A stretch of DNA of 64,000 nt from Desulfurispora thermophila DSM 16022 (GCF_000376385.1 NZ_AQWN01000004.1:1-64000); one strand, 5' to 3'. Shown: positions 24,757-33,686, counted from the first letter of the stretch. Translations and numbers: made by a program. Notes: generated by a model from the sequence alone, not told the origin.

Positions 24757-25785
24757 TTGCCGAAAAAATACCCGCGTCTCTTAGCCGCGTTGCTGGGCCT
24801 GGCCCTGCTGGTGCTGGCCGGTTGCAGCAACAATACCGTGGCCACCGTCAACGGCACGCCCATCACGGCCACTCAGCTGGACGAAAAAGTGGAACAAATG
24901 AAAAAGCAGTACGCCCAGATGGGCCTTTCCTTTGACGGCGAGCAGGCCAAGCCCCTGCTGGACATGTTGCGCCGCCAGACCCTGCAACAGCTTATCGACC
25001 GGGAACTGCTGCTGCAAAAGGCCAAAGAGTGGAAGATAAGCCCCACCGATAAAGAAGTGGACGAGGCACTGAAAAAATTCCGCCAGCAGTTCAAGGACGA
25101 TGCCGAGTTTAAGAAATACCTGGCCGCCAACGGCTTTTCCGAGCCCAAACTGCGCGATGCCGTGCGGGAAAGCTTGGTTATGGACAAGATGCAGCAAAAG
25201 GTGCTGGCCGATTTGAAACAGCCCAGCGAGGCCGAGGCGCAGAGCTACTACAACGCGCACAAGGAGCAGTACCAGGTGCCGGCCCAGTACCAGGTGCGGC
25301 ACATCCTGATCACGGCCGGCGGATCTGACGGCGGCACCGCCCAGGACCGGGCCAAGGCCAAAGCCACCGCCCTGCAGCTGATTGCCCAGCTGAAAAACGG
25401 GGCAGATTTTGCCGAACTGGCCAAAAAATATTCCCAGGATCCGGGCAGTGCTTCCAATGGCGGCCTGTACACGTTTAAAAAAGGTGATGCCGTGCCCGAA
25501 TTTGAAAAGGCGGCGCTGGCTTTAAAACCCGGTGAAATAACCACCCAGCCCGTGCAGACCGAGTACGGTTATCACATCATTAAAAAGGAAAAAGACATCG
25601 CCGGCAAACAGATGACCTTTGCCGAGGTGAAGGATGAAATCATCCAGCAATTGCACAGCGAAGCGGCCCAGAAGAAGCTGGATGAATTTATGCAGGAACT
25701 GCGCAAAGCGGCCAAAATAGAGAATAAACTGCCTGAGGCTGGCGAGCAACAACAGTCCGGCGGATCCGAGCAGAAGAAAAAATAG
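24757..25785 (+). CDS. prsA: PrsA-type peptidyl-prolyl isomerase lipoprotein
   Basis: 342 residues starting at a TTG (GGGAGTG eight bases before). Lipoprotein signal with lipobox LAGC (Cys near residue 20). SurA-like N-terminal chaperone part (about 25-165), then a parvulin rotamase domain (about 175-275: QVRHILITAGG, FAELAKKYSQD, GYHIIKKE), and a charged C-terminal tail ending in several Lys. PrsA folds exported proteins outside the membrane. It follows mfd and precedes spoVT, as in many Clostridia. The leader is about 290 bases long and contains a hairpin and repeat A. Confidence 0.92.
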   Translation: MPKKYPRLLAALLGLALLVLAGCSNNTVATVNGTPITATQLDEKVEQMKKQYAQMGLSFDGEQAKPLLDMLRRQTLQQLIDRELLLQKAKEWKISPTDKEVDEALKKFRQQFKDDAEFKKYLAANGFSEPKLRDAVRESLVMDKMQQKVLADLKQPSEAEAQSYYNAHKEQYQVPAQYQVRHILITAGGSDGGTAQDRAKAKATALQLIAQLKNGADFAELAKKYSQDPGSASNGGLYTFKKGDAVPEFEKAALALKPGEITTQPVQTEYGYHIIKKEKDIAGKQMTFAEVKDEIIQQLHSEAAQKKLDEFMQELRKAAKIENKLPEAGEQQQSGGSEQKKK

Positions 25786-25849
25786 GCCCACGGCGGTCGG
25801 CAAGTAAATGTCGAAAACTGAAATTTAGCCTGTCCTGGTTGGTAAAAAA

Positions 25850-25880
25850 TGAATAAGTGCTTCCCTCCAGTTATATACTA
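25850..25880 (+). promoter_or_regulatory. Sigma-G-type promoter for spoVT
   Basis: TGAATA, 18 bases, TATACTA. The Bacillus sigma-G consensus is TGAATA, 17-18, CATACTA, so only one base differs. It lies 57 bases before the spoVT ATG, and spoVT is sigma-G controlled in Bacillus. Confidence 0.7.
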
Positions 25881-25936
25881 TCTGTGAAAGTATTTTAAGC
25901 AATCGCGATGAGCAGAAAAGGAGGGAAGGGTGACCA

Positions 25937-26497
25937 ATGAAGGCAACGGGTATCGTCCGCCGCATAGACGATCTGGGCAGAGTGGTGATACCGAAAGAAA
26001 TCAGGAGGACATTACGGATTCGGGAAGGCGACCCGCTGGAGATCTTTGTTGACCGGGAAGGTGAAGTGATCTTAAAGAAATACTCGCCGATTGGCGAATT
26101 GGGTGACTTTGCCAAAGAGTATGCCGATTCCCTCTATGAAGCACTGGGCCATATTGCCTGCATTGCCGACCGGGATACCATCATTGCGGTGGCTGGAGCA
26201 CCGAAGAAGGAATATATCAACAAGCCCATAGGTTCCGTAATTGAAAAGGTGATGGAAGAGAGAAAGGCTGTGATCATCAACAACCCCGGCGAGGATCCCC
26301 ACTGCAAGGATTGCAACATCGTGGAGGACGGTGACTGCAAGTATTCCAGTGAGGTGATAGCCCCCATCATTGCCGAGGGTGATCCCATCGGTGCCGTGAT
26401 CCTGGCTTCCCGCGACCCCAATGTCAAGATGGGCGAAATGGAATTGAAACTGGCCGAAACCGCGGCCGGCTTTCTAGCCAAACAAATGGAGCAGTGA
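25937..26497 (+). CDS. spoVT: Stage V sporulation regulator SpoVT
   Basis: 186 residues. N-terminal AbrB-type swapped-hairpin DNA-binding domain (TGIVRRIDDLGRVVIP, then KEIRRTLRIREGDPLE) and C-terminal GAF-like domain (about 58-185) with a cluster of cysteines (PHCKDC, then DGDCKYSSE). SpoVT adjusts sigma-G dependent genes in the forespore. AAAGGAGGGAAGG precedes the ATG. It has its own sigma-G-type promoter upstream and a perfect terminator immediately after the stop, so it is probably monocistronic. Confidence 0.95.
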   Translation: MKATGIVRRIDDLGRVVIPKEIRRTLRIREGDPLEIFVDREGEVILKKYSPIGELGDFAKEYADSLYEALGHIACIADRDTIIAVAGAPKKEYINKPIGSVIEKVMEERKAVIINNPGEDPHCKDCNIVEDGDCKYSSEVIAPIIAEGDPIGAVILASRDPNVKMGEMELKLAETAAGFLAKQMEQ

Positions 26498-26530
26498 ACA
26501 AAAAGTGGCCTTCGCAAGGCCACTTTTTGT
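26498..26530 (+). terminator. Rho-independent terminator of spoVT
   Basis: 15-bp perfect stem ACAAAAAGTGGCCTT/AAGGCCACTTTTTGT with a three-base loop, directly after the stop codon. Confidence 0.85.
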
Positions 26531-26666
26531 GTTATTCTTCGATGGGTATAGTTTCGTTCGCATTTTGAAATAATATTGTGTTTCAATATAGCCGCCACTG
26601 TGCAGTAGATATGGTATTATTTTATTGTGTCAATATTTATTTTTACCGCAGAAAGGTAGATGTCCC

Positions 26667-28169
26667 TTGGGTGTAGCATTTTCAAACTCAAACAGCAAGC
26701 TGATCATCGCCGGCCTGGGGCCGGGCAGCCTGGATCTTCTGCCGCCCCGCGTGCTGGCACTGTTACAGGAGAGTCGCTACGTCTACCTGCGCACGGCGGT
26801 GCACCCCGTGGTGGCCGACCTGGAGCGGATGGGCGTCAAATTTCAGACCTTTGATCACCTCTACCAGCAGGCGGCCAGTTTTGAGGAGATATATCAGGAA
26901 ATAGCGCAAACACTGCTGCAGCGGCTGGCGGCAGGGCAATCCCCGCTGGTTTACGCCGTGCCGGGCCATCCCCTGGTGGCCGAGCGCAGTGTGCAGATTT
27001 TATTGGGGCAGCTGGACCGGCCGGAAGTGGAAGTTGTGCCGGCTATGAGCTTTCTGGATGCTCTTTATGCCACGCTCAAGCTGGATCCGGTGCAGGGCCT
27101 TTGTGTGCTGGACGGTTTGCGCCTTAATGAGCAGAGCCTGGATCCGGCGCAGGGCGTGGTGATCACCCAGGTCTACAGCCGGTTGGTGGCTGGTGATATC
27201 AAGCTTTTTCTATTGGAGCACTATCCGCCCGAGCACCGGGTGACGCTGGTCCAGGCGGCCGGTGTGCCGGGCCGGGAGCGGGTGGTGGAAGTACCTCTGG
27301 CCGAGCTGGACCACCAGGATTGGCTGGATCATCTCACCAGCCTGTATGTGCCGCCCCTGCCCGGGCAAAAGCCGCGCCGCTATCCCCTGGATCCGCTGGT
27401 GCAGGTGATGGCCGACCTGCGCTCTCCCCGCGGTTGCCCCTGGGACAGGGAGCAGGATCACGCCTCCTTACGCCGCTACCTGCTGGAGGAGGCCTACGAA
27501 GTGCTGGCGGCCATCGACAGCGGCGATATGTATAATTTATGTGAAGAATTGGGAGACTTGTTACTACAAATTGTTTTCCACGCCCGCATCGCGCAGGAAA
27601 ACGGTCATTTCGACATCAACGACGTGGTGCGGGGCATAACCGAAAAAATGGTGCGCCGCCACCCGCACGTTTTCGGCGATGTGCAGGTGGACTCCAGCCG
27701 CCAGGTGCTGGCCAACTGGGAAAAGATCAAGGCCCGGGAGAAAGGCGTCCGGGAGCAGGAGCTTTCCGTGCTGGGCGATATACCCTGGCACCTGCCGGCT
27801 CTGCTTTTGTCCCAGAAGATGCAGCACAAAGCGGCTAAAGTGGGCTTCGACTGGCCCGACTGGCGGGGGGCGCGGGACAAGCTGCGGGAGGAGATGGGCG
27901 AGCTGGCACAGGCGCTGGAACAGGGGCAGGACCGGCGGGTGGTGGAAGAGGAAGCCGGCGATGTGCTTTTTGCTGCCGTCAACCTGGTGCGGTTGGCCGG
28001 GGTGAGCGCCGAGGTAGCCTTGCTGGCCAGTACCCGCAAATTTGTGCAGCGTTTTCAGGCCGTGGAGCAAATGGCCCGCTCCGCCGGCCAAAATATGGCC
28101 GATTGTTCGCTGGAGCAGCTGGATCAGTGGTGGGAAGCTGTAAAACAAACGCAAAAAAACGAAAAATAA
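26667..28169 (+). CDS. mazG: MazG nucleotide pyrophosphohydrolase with tetrapyrrole-methylase-like domain
   Basis: 500 residues from the TTG at 26667. The N-terminal half (about 8-225) is a YabN-type tetrapyrrole methylase-like domain ([14 protein letters not shown], then [12 protein letters not shown]). The C-terminal half holds the MazG fold with [22 protein letters not shown], the [14 protein letters not shown] metal-binding helix, and a second, less conserved MazG repeat ([12 protein letters not shown], then [13 protein letters not shown]). MazG removes abnormal NTPs. This is the standard two-domain form of Firmicutes. The in-frame GTG at 26625 lacks a ribosome binding site. Confidence 0.92.
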   Translation: MGVAFSNSNSKLIIAGLGPGSLDLLPPRVLALLQESRYVYLRTAVHPVVADLERMGVKFQTFDHLYQQAASFEEIYQEIAQTLLQRLAAGQSPLVYAVPGHPLVAERSVQILLGQLDRPEVEVVPAMSFLDALYATLKLDPVQGLCVLDGLRLNEQSLDPAQGVVITQVYSRLVAGDIKLFLLEHYPPEHRVTLVQAAGVPGRERVVEVPLAELDHQDWLDHLTSLYVPPLPGQKPRRYPLDPLVQVMADLRSPRGCPWDREQDHASLRRYLLEEAYEVLAAIDSGDMYNLCEELGDLLLQIVFHARIAQENGHFDINDVVRGITEKMVRRHPHVFGDVQVDSSRQVLANWEKIKAREKGVREQELSVLGDIPWHLPALLLSQKMQHKAAKVGFDWPDWRGARDKLREEMGELAQALEQGQDRRVVEEEAGDVLFAAVNLVRLAGVSAEVALLASTRKFVQRFQAVEQMARSAGQNMADCSLEQLDQWWEAVKQTQKNEK

Positions 28170-28257
28170 AAGGAATTATTTGCATGGCGGGAGGAAATTT
28201 GCCAGCTGCAGCGAATACATTTGCTGTGAAGCGATTAAACCACTAAGGGGGGTAAAT

Positions 28258-28533
28258 ATGAACAAGGCAGACCTGATCTCGCAGGTGGCCGAAAAGGCGG
28301 AAATGACCAAAAAGGACGCCGAGAAAGCGGTTTCCGCCGTGCTGGCCAGCATTGAAGAGGCTTTGGTGCGCGGCGAGAAAGTGCAACTGGTGGGCTTTGG
28401 CACTTTTGAAATCCGCGAGAGAGCACCGCGCAAGGGCCGCAACCCGCAAACCGGCGAAGAGATTGACATCGCCGCCGCTCGGGTGCCCGTTTTCAAGCCC
28501 GGCAAAGTCCTGCGGGATGCTGTTTCTTCCTGA
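28258..28533 (+). CDS. hup: DNA-binding protein HU
   Basis: 91 residues from the ATG at 28258 (AAGGGGGG five bases upstream). Classic HU sequence: [29 protein letters not shown], then the DNA-binding arm [12 protein letters not shown] and the ending [13 protein letters not shown] bends and compacts DNA. In most Clostridia the S4-domain gene rqcP and then yabP follow, but here a repeat-bearing spacer and spoIID come next. Terminator about 55 bases after the stop. Confidence 0.95.
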   Translation: MNKADLISQVAEKAEMTKKDAEKAVSAVLASIEEALVRGEKVQLVGFGTFEIRERAPRKGRNPQTGEEIDIAAARVPVFKPGKVLRDAVSS

Positions 28534-28586
28534 AAAGGAGGTACATATATACCCGGCTGCATCGCAGCGAGAAGGGGTGGAGAAAG

Positions 28587-28621
28587 AAAAAGGCCTTGTT
28601 CGGCAGGGCCTTTTTGTTTTT
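28587..28621 (+). terminator. Rho-independent terminator of hup
   Basis: AAAAAGGCC/GGCCTTTTT (9 bp, 11-base loop) and GTTTTTTTGC. Confidence 0.75.
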
Positions 28622-28860
28622 TTGCTAAATATCCATCCGGTATGGGCGGATTTGACTGTGTCTGTAAAGACTTAGATGAAAGTAAAAATAAGACAATTAA
28701 AGAAATAATATATAAACAGGAGCGGGCCGGATATAAACCGGCCCGTTTACCCTTTATGGCATATAATGGAAATATACACTCCTTGCCAAAATATGGTAAT
28801 ATATACAGCAAAAGTGGAGGGATTTACCGCTTGTTGAGGGAAATGTCCTTCCGGCTGATA

Positions 28861-28917
28861 CTGCAGCGTAAATCTAGCGGGTGTGCCTTTCCTGAGCGAG
28901 TAAATCTTACGCTGTAG
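28861..28917 (-). repeat. Dispersed short repeat A, copy 2
   Basis: Inverse orientation to the other copies: CTGCAGCGTAAAT, then GGGTGTGCC, TTTCCTGAGCGAG, and ending TTACGCTGTAG. In this copy the ends form an imperfect inverted repeat (CTGCAGCGTAA and TTACGCTGTAG), so the complete unit may be about 57 bp. Confidence 0.65.
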
Positions 28918-28946
28918 TACCAAACTCAGGGTAAGGGGTGATGGCA

Positions 28947-29141
28947 ATGCTGTACGGCAGCAGTTTGTCTACTGCGGAAGAGGCGAGAAAATGGGGTCGC
29001 TGGCCGGTGGGGGAAAATGGAGCGAGGTGCGGGGTGGCGGTGGACAGGCCCGGGGCGGTGGTTGTGCGGGCAGATTGCGTCCAGGGTGGAACAAGGCAGG
29101 AGGAGCGCCTCAGGCTTTGCCAGTGGGTGCGGGGGCCTTAA
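28947..29141 (+). CDS. Doubtful small protein, 64 residues
   Basis: ATG at 28947 preceded by AAGGGG with 8-base spacing, which is why it is listed. The product (MLYGSSLSTAEEARKWG at the start) matches no family I know, and is rich in Arg, Gly and Val, as random frames in GC-rich DNA are. It lies in the hup-spoIID spacer. It may be no more than chance. Confidence 0.2.
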   Translation: MLYGSSLSTAEEARKWGRWPVGENGARCGVAVDRPGAVVVRADCVQGGTRQEERLRLCQWVRGP

Positions 29142-29435
29142 ATAGAGGTAGATTTTGTGAAAAATATTTTCCGGCTTTCCGGTGCCCGAAAAAAATGCTC
29201 ACGGCGCAGAGCCGCAAAACCGGACAGTAAAAATTAAGATGATGAGTGATGCCGGTTGTTATGGGGCTTAAACCGGAAGGCGGATGGCAGGGAGGTGGCG
29301 GACAAAAAAGCTGCGGCTTCTGGTGTTGACTTGCTCGCCGGCCGGACGGGGCGCAAAATGCGTCGCCGGGGAGCATAAATCCTGCCCCGCGGGCAAAAAT
29401 AAAATTGCCTTGAAAATAGCGGGGAGGTGCTTTGT

Positions 29436-30383
29436 TTGTCCAGGTTAAGATTTGGCTTGATTGTTTTGTTGGTCGCAGCGATTTTGGCCAGTGCTGTTTC
29501 CTGTCGGCCCGGCGCGCAGAAGAAACCTGCGCCCACCCGTTTTGCCAAAGAGCCGGAAATCTCGCTTTATGTCAATGAGACCGGTGAGAAGAAAAAAATT
29601 AAACTGGAGGATTATGTGGCCGGTGTGGTGGCGGCGGAAATGGAACCCACCTGGCCGGTGAACGCCCTGGCGGCACAGGCGATTCTGGCGCGGACATTTA
29701 CCATGGAAAACATTCAAGCGGGTCGCGTGAAAAAGTTGCACGGTACCGATGCCTCCACCAGTGTGGAAGAATTCCAGGCCTATGATCCGTCCAGAATTAC
29801 CGATAATGTGCGCAAAGCGGTGCAGGTGACCCGGGGCGAGGTAGTCACTTACAATGGCAAATATATTAAGGCCTGGTTTTCGGCCTGTGACGGTGGTATA
29901 TCCAGCTCGGCCAAAGAGGGGCTGGCCTATACCAAAACCCCCACGCCTTATGTAAAAGCCAATGTGCGGGATAACTGCCTTTCCATCACTACGCCCGAGA
30001 ATAAACAGTGGACGGTCCGTGTGCCACTGGCCAAAGTGCGGGCGGCGGTGCAGAAAATAACGGGTAAGGACCCCGGTAACATCAGCCAGGCCGCCATTGC
30101 CCGCAAGGGTCCCAGTGGACGGGCGGAGACCATCAAGCTGGGCAACGTGACGGTGGGTGGCCCGGCGCTGCGCCTGGCCCTGGGCAGTGAAGTGATGCGT
30201 TCCACCCTGCTGGAAAACATAGCCGTGCAGGGCGACCAGCTGGTGATGACGGGACGCGGTTTTGGTCACGGTGTGGGCATGTGCCAGTGGGGGGCGCACC
30301 TGATGGCCAGGCAGGGCAAATCGCCCGAGGAAATAGTCAAGTTTTATTATCAGAATGTCAGCATTGACAAACTATACCCCTAG
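29436..30383 (+). CDS. spoIID: Stage II sporulation protein D (SpoIID), peptidoglycan lytic transglycosylase
   Basis: 315 residues from the TTG at 29436 (GGGGAGG nine bases before). N-terminal hydrophobic segment ending in AVSC, a possible lipobox. SpoIID/LytB domain with KLEDYVAGVVAAEMEP, the glutamate typical of the catalytic region, NALAAQAILARTF, and the C-terminal GRGFGHGVGMCQWGA. In Bacillus SpoIID works with SpoIIM and SpoIIP in engulfment. Related LytB proteins share the fold, so this could be a SpoIID-like paralogue, because spoIIM and spoIIP are not nearby. Ends in a terminator. Confidence 0.85.
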   Translation: MSRLRFGLIVLLVAAILASAVSCRPGAQKKPAPTRFAKEPEISLYVNETGEKKKIKLEDYVAGVVAAEMEPTWPVNALAAQAILARTFTMENIQAGRVKKLHGTDASTSVEEFQAYDPSRITDNVRKAVQVTRGEVVTYNGKYIKAWFSACDGGISSSAKEGLAYTKTPTPYVKANVRDNCLSITTPENKQWTVRVPLAKVRAAVQKITGKDPGNISQAAIARKGPSGRAETIKLGNVTVGGPALRLALGSEVMRSTLLENIAVQGDQLVMTGRGFGHGVGMCQWGAHLMARQGKSPEEIVKFYYQNVSIDKLYP

Positions 30384-30392
30384 AAGAAGTCA

Positions 30393-30421
30393 CTCCGCGC
30401 CTTTAAAAGCGCGGAGCTTTT
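30393..30421 (+). terminator. Rho-independent terminator of spoIID
   Basis: CTCCGCGC/GCGCGGAG, eight-base loop, then CTTTTTG. Confidence 0.75.
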
Positions 30422-30510
30422 TGCTGCAAAGAATAGCTTATACGGAATAATTTGAGGGAGTTTGTTCATTGTGATATATTAATAGCAGACAGGCAGAAGG
30501 AGAAAATGTA

Positions 30511-31533
30511 ATGAATAGAGTCAAAGGATATGACCTGGTAAGAACGTTTGCTATTATTGTTGTTTTTATTGCCCATATTGTCCTTGCTCAATGCGATAAT
30601 AGATATATAGTTGTAGCTTTTAATAGTATATCGCCTGGACTTACAATGTCTTTACTGGCATTTATTAGTGCCAGCTTGTTGGCAGACAATAAATTGATAA
30701 GAAAGAACTTTTCTGTGTTTCTATTTAGAAGATTGACTAGAATTTATATTCCAGTCATGTTATGTCTTACTTTTGCAGTAATACTTTATAAATATTATGG
30801 TTTGACAATACAGATAGATCATCTGATATATAATTATCTTGGTGTAGGGCTCTTTTTCGATTGGTTAAAGGTACCTAATAAAGCACTGGTAGGTGGGGGA
30901 CTGTGGTTCGTAACGGCAATACTTATAATGTATATTTTACTGCCAGTGTTAAGGCTTATTTTTGAGCACAAAAATGGCTTTTGGCATTTTATTATACTTT
31001 GTCTGTTTTGTGTAATAGTAAATATTGTTACCAAACCACCGCAAACTTCGTTTTGGAATGTTGCCATATCGTTCAGTCTTGGGGTATATCTTTCTGTTAA
31101 CGGCCTGCTTTCCAAAGTCTTGAATATTAAGTTAAAATGGTCAATTCCTTTGGCATTCCTTGTGCTGGTGGCTTGTGCATCATCTTCTTTGGGCATTATT
31201 CCTTTTGATATGAGGAAAATAATGTTTCCTTTATATCCTGTAGCGTTTATGTCGATATTTTTTAAATTGGCCAGTTGTTTGCCAGTATTTATGGAAAGTT
31301 GGATAAAAAAGTTTAGTGAAATTAGTTTTGAGTTTTATTTGTTGCAATTTTATTTTATAAATGGATCGTTCAGGATGATATTTGGAAATGGTTATGGTCT
31401 GTTATCCCAAATTATTATCGGTTTTGGGGTGGATTTGCTTGTAGCAGTTTTTTTGGCTGAGATAGGAAAAAAATTGCGGAAAGCGATAGATTCCTACTTT
31501 TTAGACAAAACATCATCAATTATGGTGAGGTGA
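30511..31533 (+). CDS. Acyltransferase-3 family membrane protein (OafA-like)
   Basis: 340 residues, about ten membrane segments. Opens with MNRVKGYDLVRTFAII and VVFIAHI, the arrangement of acyltransferase-3 proteins (R-x10-H). Contains LFRRLTRIYIP and GGGLWFVTAILIMY as in O-acetyltransferases that modify surface polysaccharides or peptidoglycan. Marked difference from the neighbours: AT-rich throughout, with many ATA and TTA codons, which suggests transfer from elsewhere. AGAAGGAGA precedes the ATG. It lies alone between two terminators, in the middle of the hup-yabP block. The substrate is unknown. Confidence 0.8.
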   Translation: MNRVKGYDLVRTFAIIVVFIAHIVLAQCDNRYIVVAFNSISPGLTMSLLAFISASLLADNKLIRKNFSVFLFRRLTRIYIPVMLCLTFAVILYKYYGLTIQIDHLIYNYLGVGLFFDWLKVPNKALVGGGLWFVTAILIMYILLPVLRLIFEHKNGFWHFIILCLFCVIVNIVTKPPQTSFWNVAISFSLGVYLSVNGLLSKVLNIKLKWSIPLAFLVLVACASSSLGIIPFDMRKIMFPLYPVAFMSIFFKLASCLPVFMESWIKKFSEISFEFYLLQFYFINGSFRMIFGNGYGLLSQIIIGFGVDLLVAVFLAEIGKKLRKAIDSYFLDKTSSIMVR

Positions 31534-31573
31534 AAGCCGGCTCTGACCGGCCACAAGGTTTTAGAGAGTGACC

Positions 31574-31603
31574 AACCGGGTATGCGCCCGGTTTTTTATT
31601 TTT
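31574..31603 (+). terminator. Rho-independent terminator of acyltransferase gene
   Basis: AACCGGG-TATGCG-CCCGGTT followed by TTTTATTTTTTC. Confidence 0.75.
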
Positions 31604-31746
31604 TCGCTATTTTCATATGCTTGTCGGCTCACTCATAAAATTTAACAATAAAATATCCCCCGGCATATTAATGTATGTTTGTGCCTGACAGACATGGATG
31701 GTGCATACTTTTTAAATCGGTTTTTATTGAGTAAGGAGGGTGGCAT

Positions 31747-32034
31747 ATGGAAGGCCTTGCGGGCGGGCAGCACAGCCAGCAACTGGTGCTGGAAAATCGC
31801 AAAAAGCTGAAAGTGACCGGTGTGCGTCATGTGGGCAGCTTCAACGAAAGCGAAATCGTCCTGGATACAGTGCTGGGCGTTTTGCTTTTGCAGGGGGAAA
31901 ATATGTACATTACCCACTTGAATTTGGAAGAAGGTATTCTGGAAGTGGAAGGTCTTTTGCATTCGCTGGTTTACCGGGAGGCGGCAGCAGCTTCCCGCCG
32001 GGGGAAAAACATTCTGGGGCGGATATTCAAGTAG
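31747..32034 (+). CDS. yabP: Sporulation protein YabP
   Basis: 95 residues, full length for YabP. QQLVLENRKKLKVTGV, then VGSFNESEIVLDTVLG and LNLEEGILEVEG are characteristic. YabP, with YabQ, is expressed in the mother cell under sigma-E and is needed for a normal spore cortex in Bacillus. AAGGAGGGTGGC precedes the ATG. yabQ follows after 65 bases on the same strand. Confidence 0.93.
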   Translation: MEGLAGGQHSQQLVLENRKKLKVTGVRHVGSFNESEIVLDTVLGVLLLQGENMYITHLNLEEGILEVEGLLHSLVYREAAAASRRGKNILGRIFK

Positions 32035-32099
32035 GGGCCGGGTGGCTTTATCGGGGTAATGTTGGCAGGTGGGAGATTGGTTATCGGGAGGGGTGGCTA

Positions 32100-32579
32100 T
32101 TGCCCCTGGATAAACAACTGTTTGTGCTTGTGTCTGCGGTGGCGCTGGGCTGGGCGGCAGCAGCCCTCTATCACTTTTGGCGTGAACTGACCCGTTCCGG
32201 GCGGCGCAGCCGGCTGTGGACGGCTTTAAGCGATCTGCTGGTCTGGTTGCTGCTTTTACCACCGGTTTTTGCCGGCCTGGTGCTGATAAACGATGGCCAA
32301 CTGCGCCTGTATGTGTTGCTGCTCCTGCTGCTGGGCGCGGTCCTCTACTATCGCTTTTTCGCCTGTTTTCTGGGGCGCTTTTGGCGGAGGTGCCTGGTCG
32401 GCCTGGCCAGGGTTGTTTTATTTGCGGGCCGTTTGATCGGGCGGGCGGTCGGTCTGATCCTGTGGCCGGTGCAGCTGGTAGCCGGCGTGCTGAGCTGGCC
32501 GCTGCGGTTGATAACCCATGGGGCGGGCAGATTGAAAGAGACAGTGGTGCAGAAATGGATTAGAAAATGGAAAAGGTAG
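32100..32579 (+). CDS. yabQ: Sporulation membrane protein YabQ
   Basis: 159 residues from a TTG at 32100, since GGGAGGGG lies 8 bases before it. Four to five membrane segments (QLFVLVSAVALGW, DLLVWLLLLPPVFA, LYVLLLLLLGAVLYY and a final amphipathic region), followed by a basic end. YabQ is required for the spore cortex in Bacillus and is usually encoded between yabP and divIC, as here. The open frame extends far upstream through yabP in another frame, which is not real. Confidence 0.88.
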   Translation: MPLDKQLFVLVSAVALGWAAAALYHFWRELTRSGRRSRLWTALSDLLVWLLLLPPVFAGLVLINDGQLRLYVLLLLLLGAVLYYRFFACFLGRFWRRCLVGLARVVLFAGRLIGRAVGLILWPVQLVAGVLSWPLRLITHGAGRLKETVVQKWIRKWKR

Positions 32580-32757
32580 TATGTCTACCGAAGCCTGTCG
32601 TGAATTGACCTGTTGGAAAAATAATCGCTCGCCAGACGAGAAAAATTGCTTCTAAACAGCAGGGAAGAAGCCGGAAGCAGCGAAGTAATCCTGATACCCG
32701 GAAAATAAACTGCCTGCCAGGGGCGGACGGGGGAGAAAAGCTGAAAAGGTGATGGGT

Positions 32758-33045
32758 ATGGGAAGAGTGTTTCGCCCCGGACTGAAAACCCTGTTGGGAA
32801 TAGTTTTTGTATTAATGGTCTTTCTTGCCCTCAATTTTTGTTTGCAATTTGGGCACCTGGCGACCATGCAGCAGGATGTGCGGCAAATTGAGGCCCAGGT
32901 GCGCGAGCTGAAACAAAAGAACGAGGAGTTGCGCCGGCAGCTCAAGCAGGTGCAAAGCGACTCATATATCGAGCAAATGGCCCGCGAAAAGCTGGGTCTG
33001 GTCAAGCCGGGGGAAACCCGGATCATCACCCGCAGCGGGCAGTAA
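32758..33045 (+). CDS. divIC: Septum formation initiator DivIC (FtsB-like)
   Basis: 95 residues. Single membrane segment (about 10-32) followed by a coiled coil (QQDVRQIEAQVRELKQK) and the C-terminal YIEQMAREKLGLVKPGE typical of DivIC/FtsB. It acts in the divisome together with FtsL and DivIB. AAAAGG stands 8 bases before the ATG at 32758. The upstream ATG and GTG in frame are too close to the ribosome binding site. Gene order (yabQ-divIC-S1 protein) is conserved. Confidence 0.92.
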   Translation: MGRVFRPGLKTLLGIVFVLMVFLALNFCLQFGHLATMQQDVRQIEAQVRELKQKNEELRRQLKQVQSDSYIEQMAREKLGLVKPGETRIITRSGQ

Positions 33046-33063
33046 AGAATAGCAGCAAGGCGC

Positions 33064-33093
33064 TTGACACTTGTTCCGCCCCGTGCATATAAT
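33064..33093 (+). promoter_or_regulatory. Consensus sigma-A promoter
   Basis: TTGACA, 18 bases, TATAAT, about 50 bases before the S1-domain gene. Confidence 0.85.
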
Positions 33094-33141
33094 TGACTAA
33101 GATGAAAGGCTTTTAATACTTAAGGAGGAAAATTTTATCAC

Positions 33142-33564
33142 ATGCCGGTGGAATTGGGCAGCATACTAGAGGGTACCGTTACCGGTATTACCAGTTTTGG
33201 CGCTTTTGTGCTCCTGCCGGATGGGGTGACCGGTCTGGTGCACATTTCGGAAGTGGCGGAAGTCTATGTGCGTGACATCAATGATTTTCTCAAGATTAAC
33301 GACCGGGTGAAAGTGAAGGTAATCTCGGTTCAGGATAACGGCAAGGTGGGTCTTTCCATCAAGCAGGCCAGTATGACTGCCCGTCCATCCGGCGCGCCCC
33401 AGGTGGGGAGGGGCTATCACTCCCGGCCACGCGGCCAGCAAACCCAGGCGTCTTTTGAGGATAAGCTGGCCCGCTTTTTAAAAGAGAGTGAAGAAAGGCA
33501 GCAGGGCTTGAAACTGCACAGTGATTCCCGCCGTGGTGGTCGCGGGGGACGGCGTGCTTATTAG
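33142..33564 (+). CDS. yabR: S1 RNA-binding domain protein (YabR-like)
   Basis: 140 residues. One S1 domain (residues 1-75: GSILEGTVTGITSFGAFV, GLVHISEVAE, KVKVISVQDNGKVGLSIKQ), then a Gly/Arg/Gln-rich tail. Homologues (YabR, general stress protein 13) bind RNA or ribosomes. The precise role is unsettled. AAGGAGG lies 13 bases before the ATG, a wide spacing, but the start residues MPVELGSILEG match the family. It has its own consensus promoter and a terminator after the gene, so it is a single-gene unit inside the conserved block. Confidence 0.9.
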   Translation: MPVELGSILEGTVTGITSFGAFVLLPDGVTGLVHISEVAEVYVRDINDFLKINDRVKVKVISVQDNGKVGLSIKQASMTARPSGAPQVGRGYHSRPRGQQTQASFEDKLARFLKESEERQQGLKLHSDSRRGGRGGRRAY

Positions 33565-33579
33565 GGGTTGGAAAAAACG

Positions 33580-33612
33580 GCATTCTCCGGCAGGGGAATG
33601 CTTTGTGTTTTT
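33580..33612 (+). terminator. Rho-independent terminator of S1 gene
   Basis: GCATTCTCC-GGCA-GGGGAATGC followed by TTTGTGTTTTTT. Confidence 0.75.
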
Positions 33613-33638
33613 TGCCCGGCTTGTAGGTATTCCAGGTG

Positions 33639-33682
33639 GGCTCGCTCAGGAAAGAAAGGCACACCTGCATGATTTACGCTAT
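33639..33682 (+). repeat. Dispersed short repeat A, copy 3
   Basis: GGCTCGCTCAGGAAAG, then GGCACACCTGC and ending TTTACGCTATA. Direct orientation like copy 1. Immediately followed by repeat B. Confidence 0.6.
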
Positions 33683-33686
33683 ACCG

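Larger units (their letters stand above)
28622..29435. other. Long spacer between hup and spoIID
   Basis: No well-supported gene in over 800 bases. It holds an AT-rich part (28630-28820), repeat A in inverted orientation (28861-28917), a doubtful small open frame (28947-29141), and a GC-rich spoIID leader with several small hairpins. The position is where rqcP usually lies in related genomes. Confidence 0.5.

Noticed and set aside
28642-28917. 91-residue frame after hup
   Set aside because: Runs through the AT-rich spacer and repeat A; no ribosome binding site and no family.
29150-29300. Possible cyclic-di-GMP riboswitch before spoIID
   Set aside because: A few bases (CACGGCGCAGAGCC, GCAAAACC) recall the GEMM motif, but the second helix with its receptor and the conserved GACGCAAAGCC block are missing.
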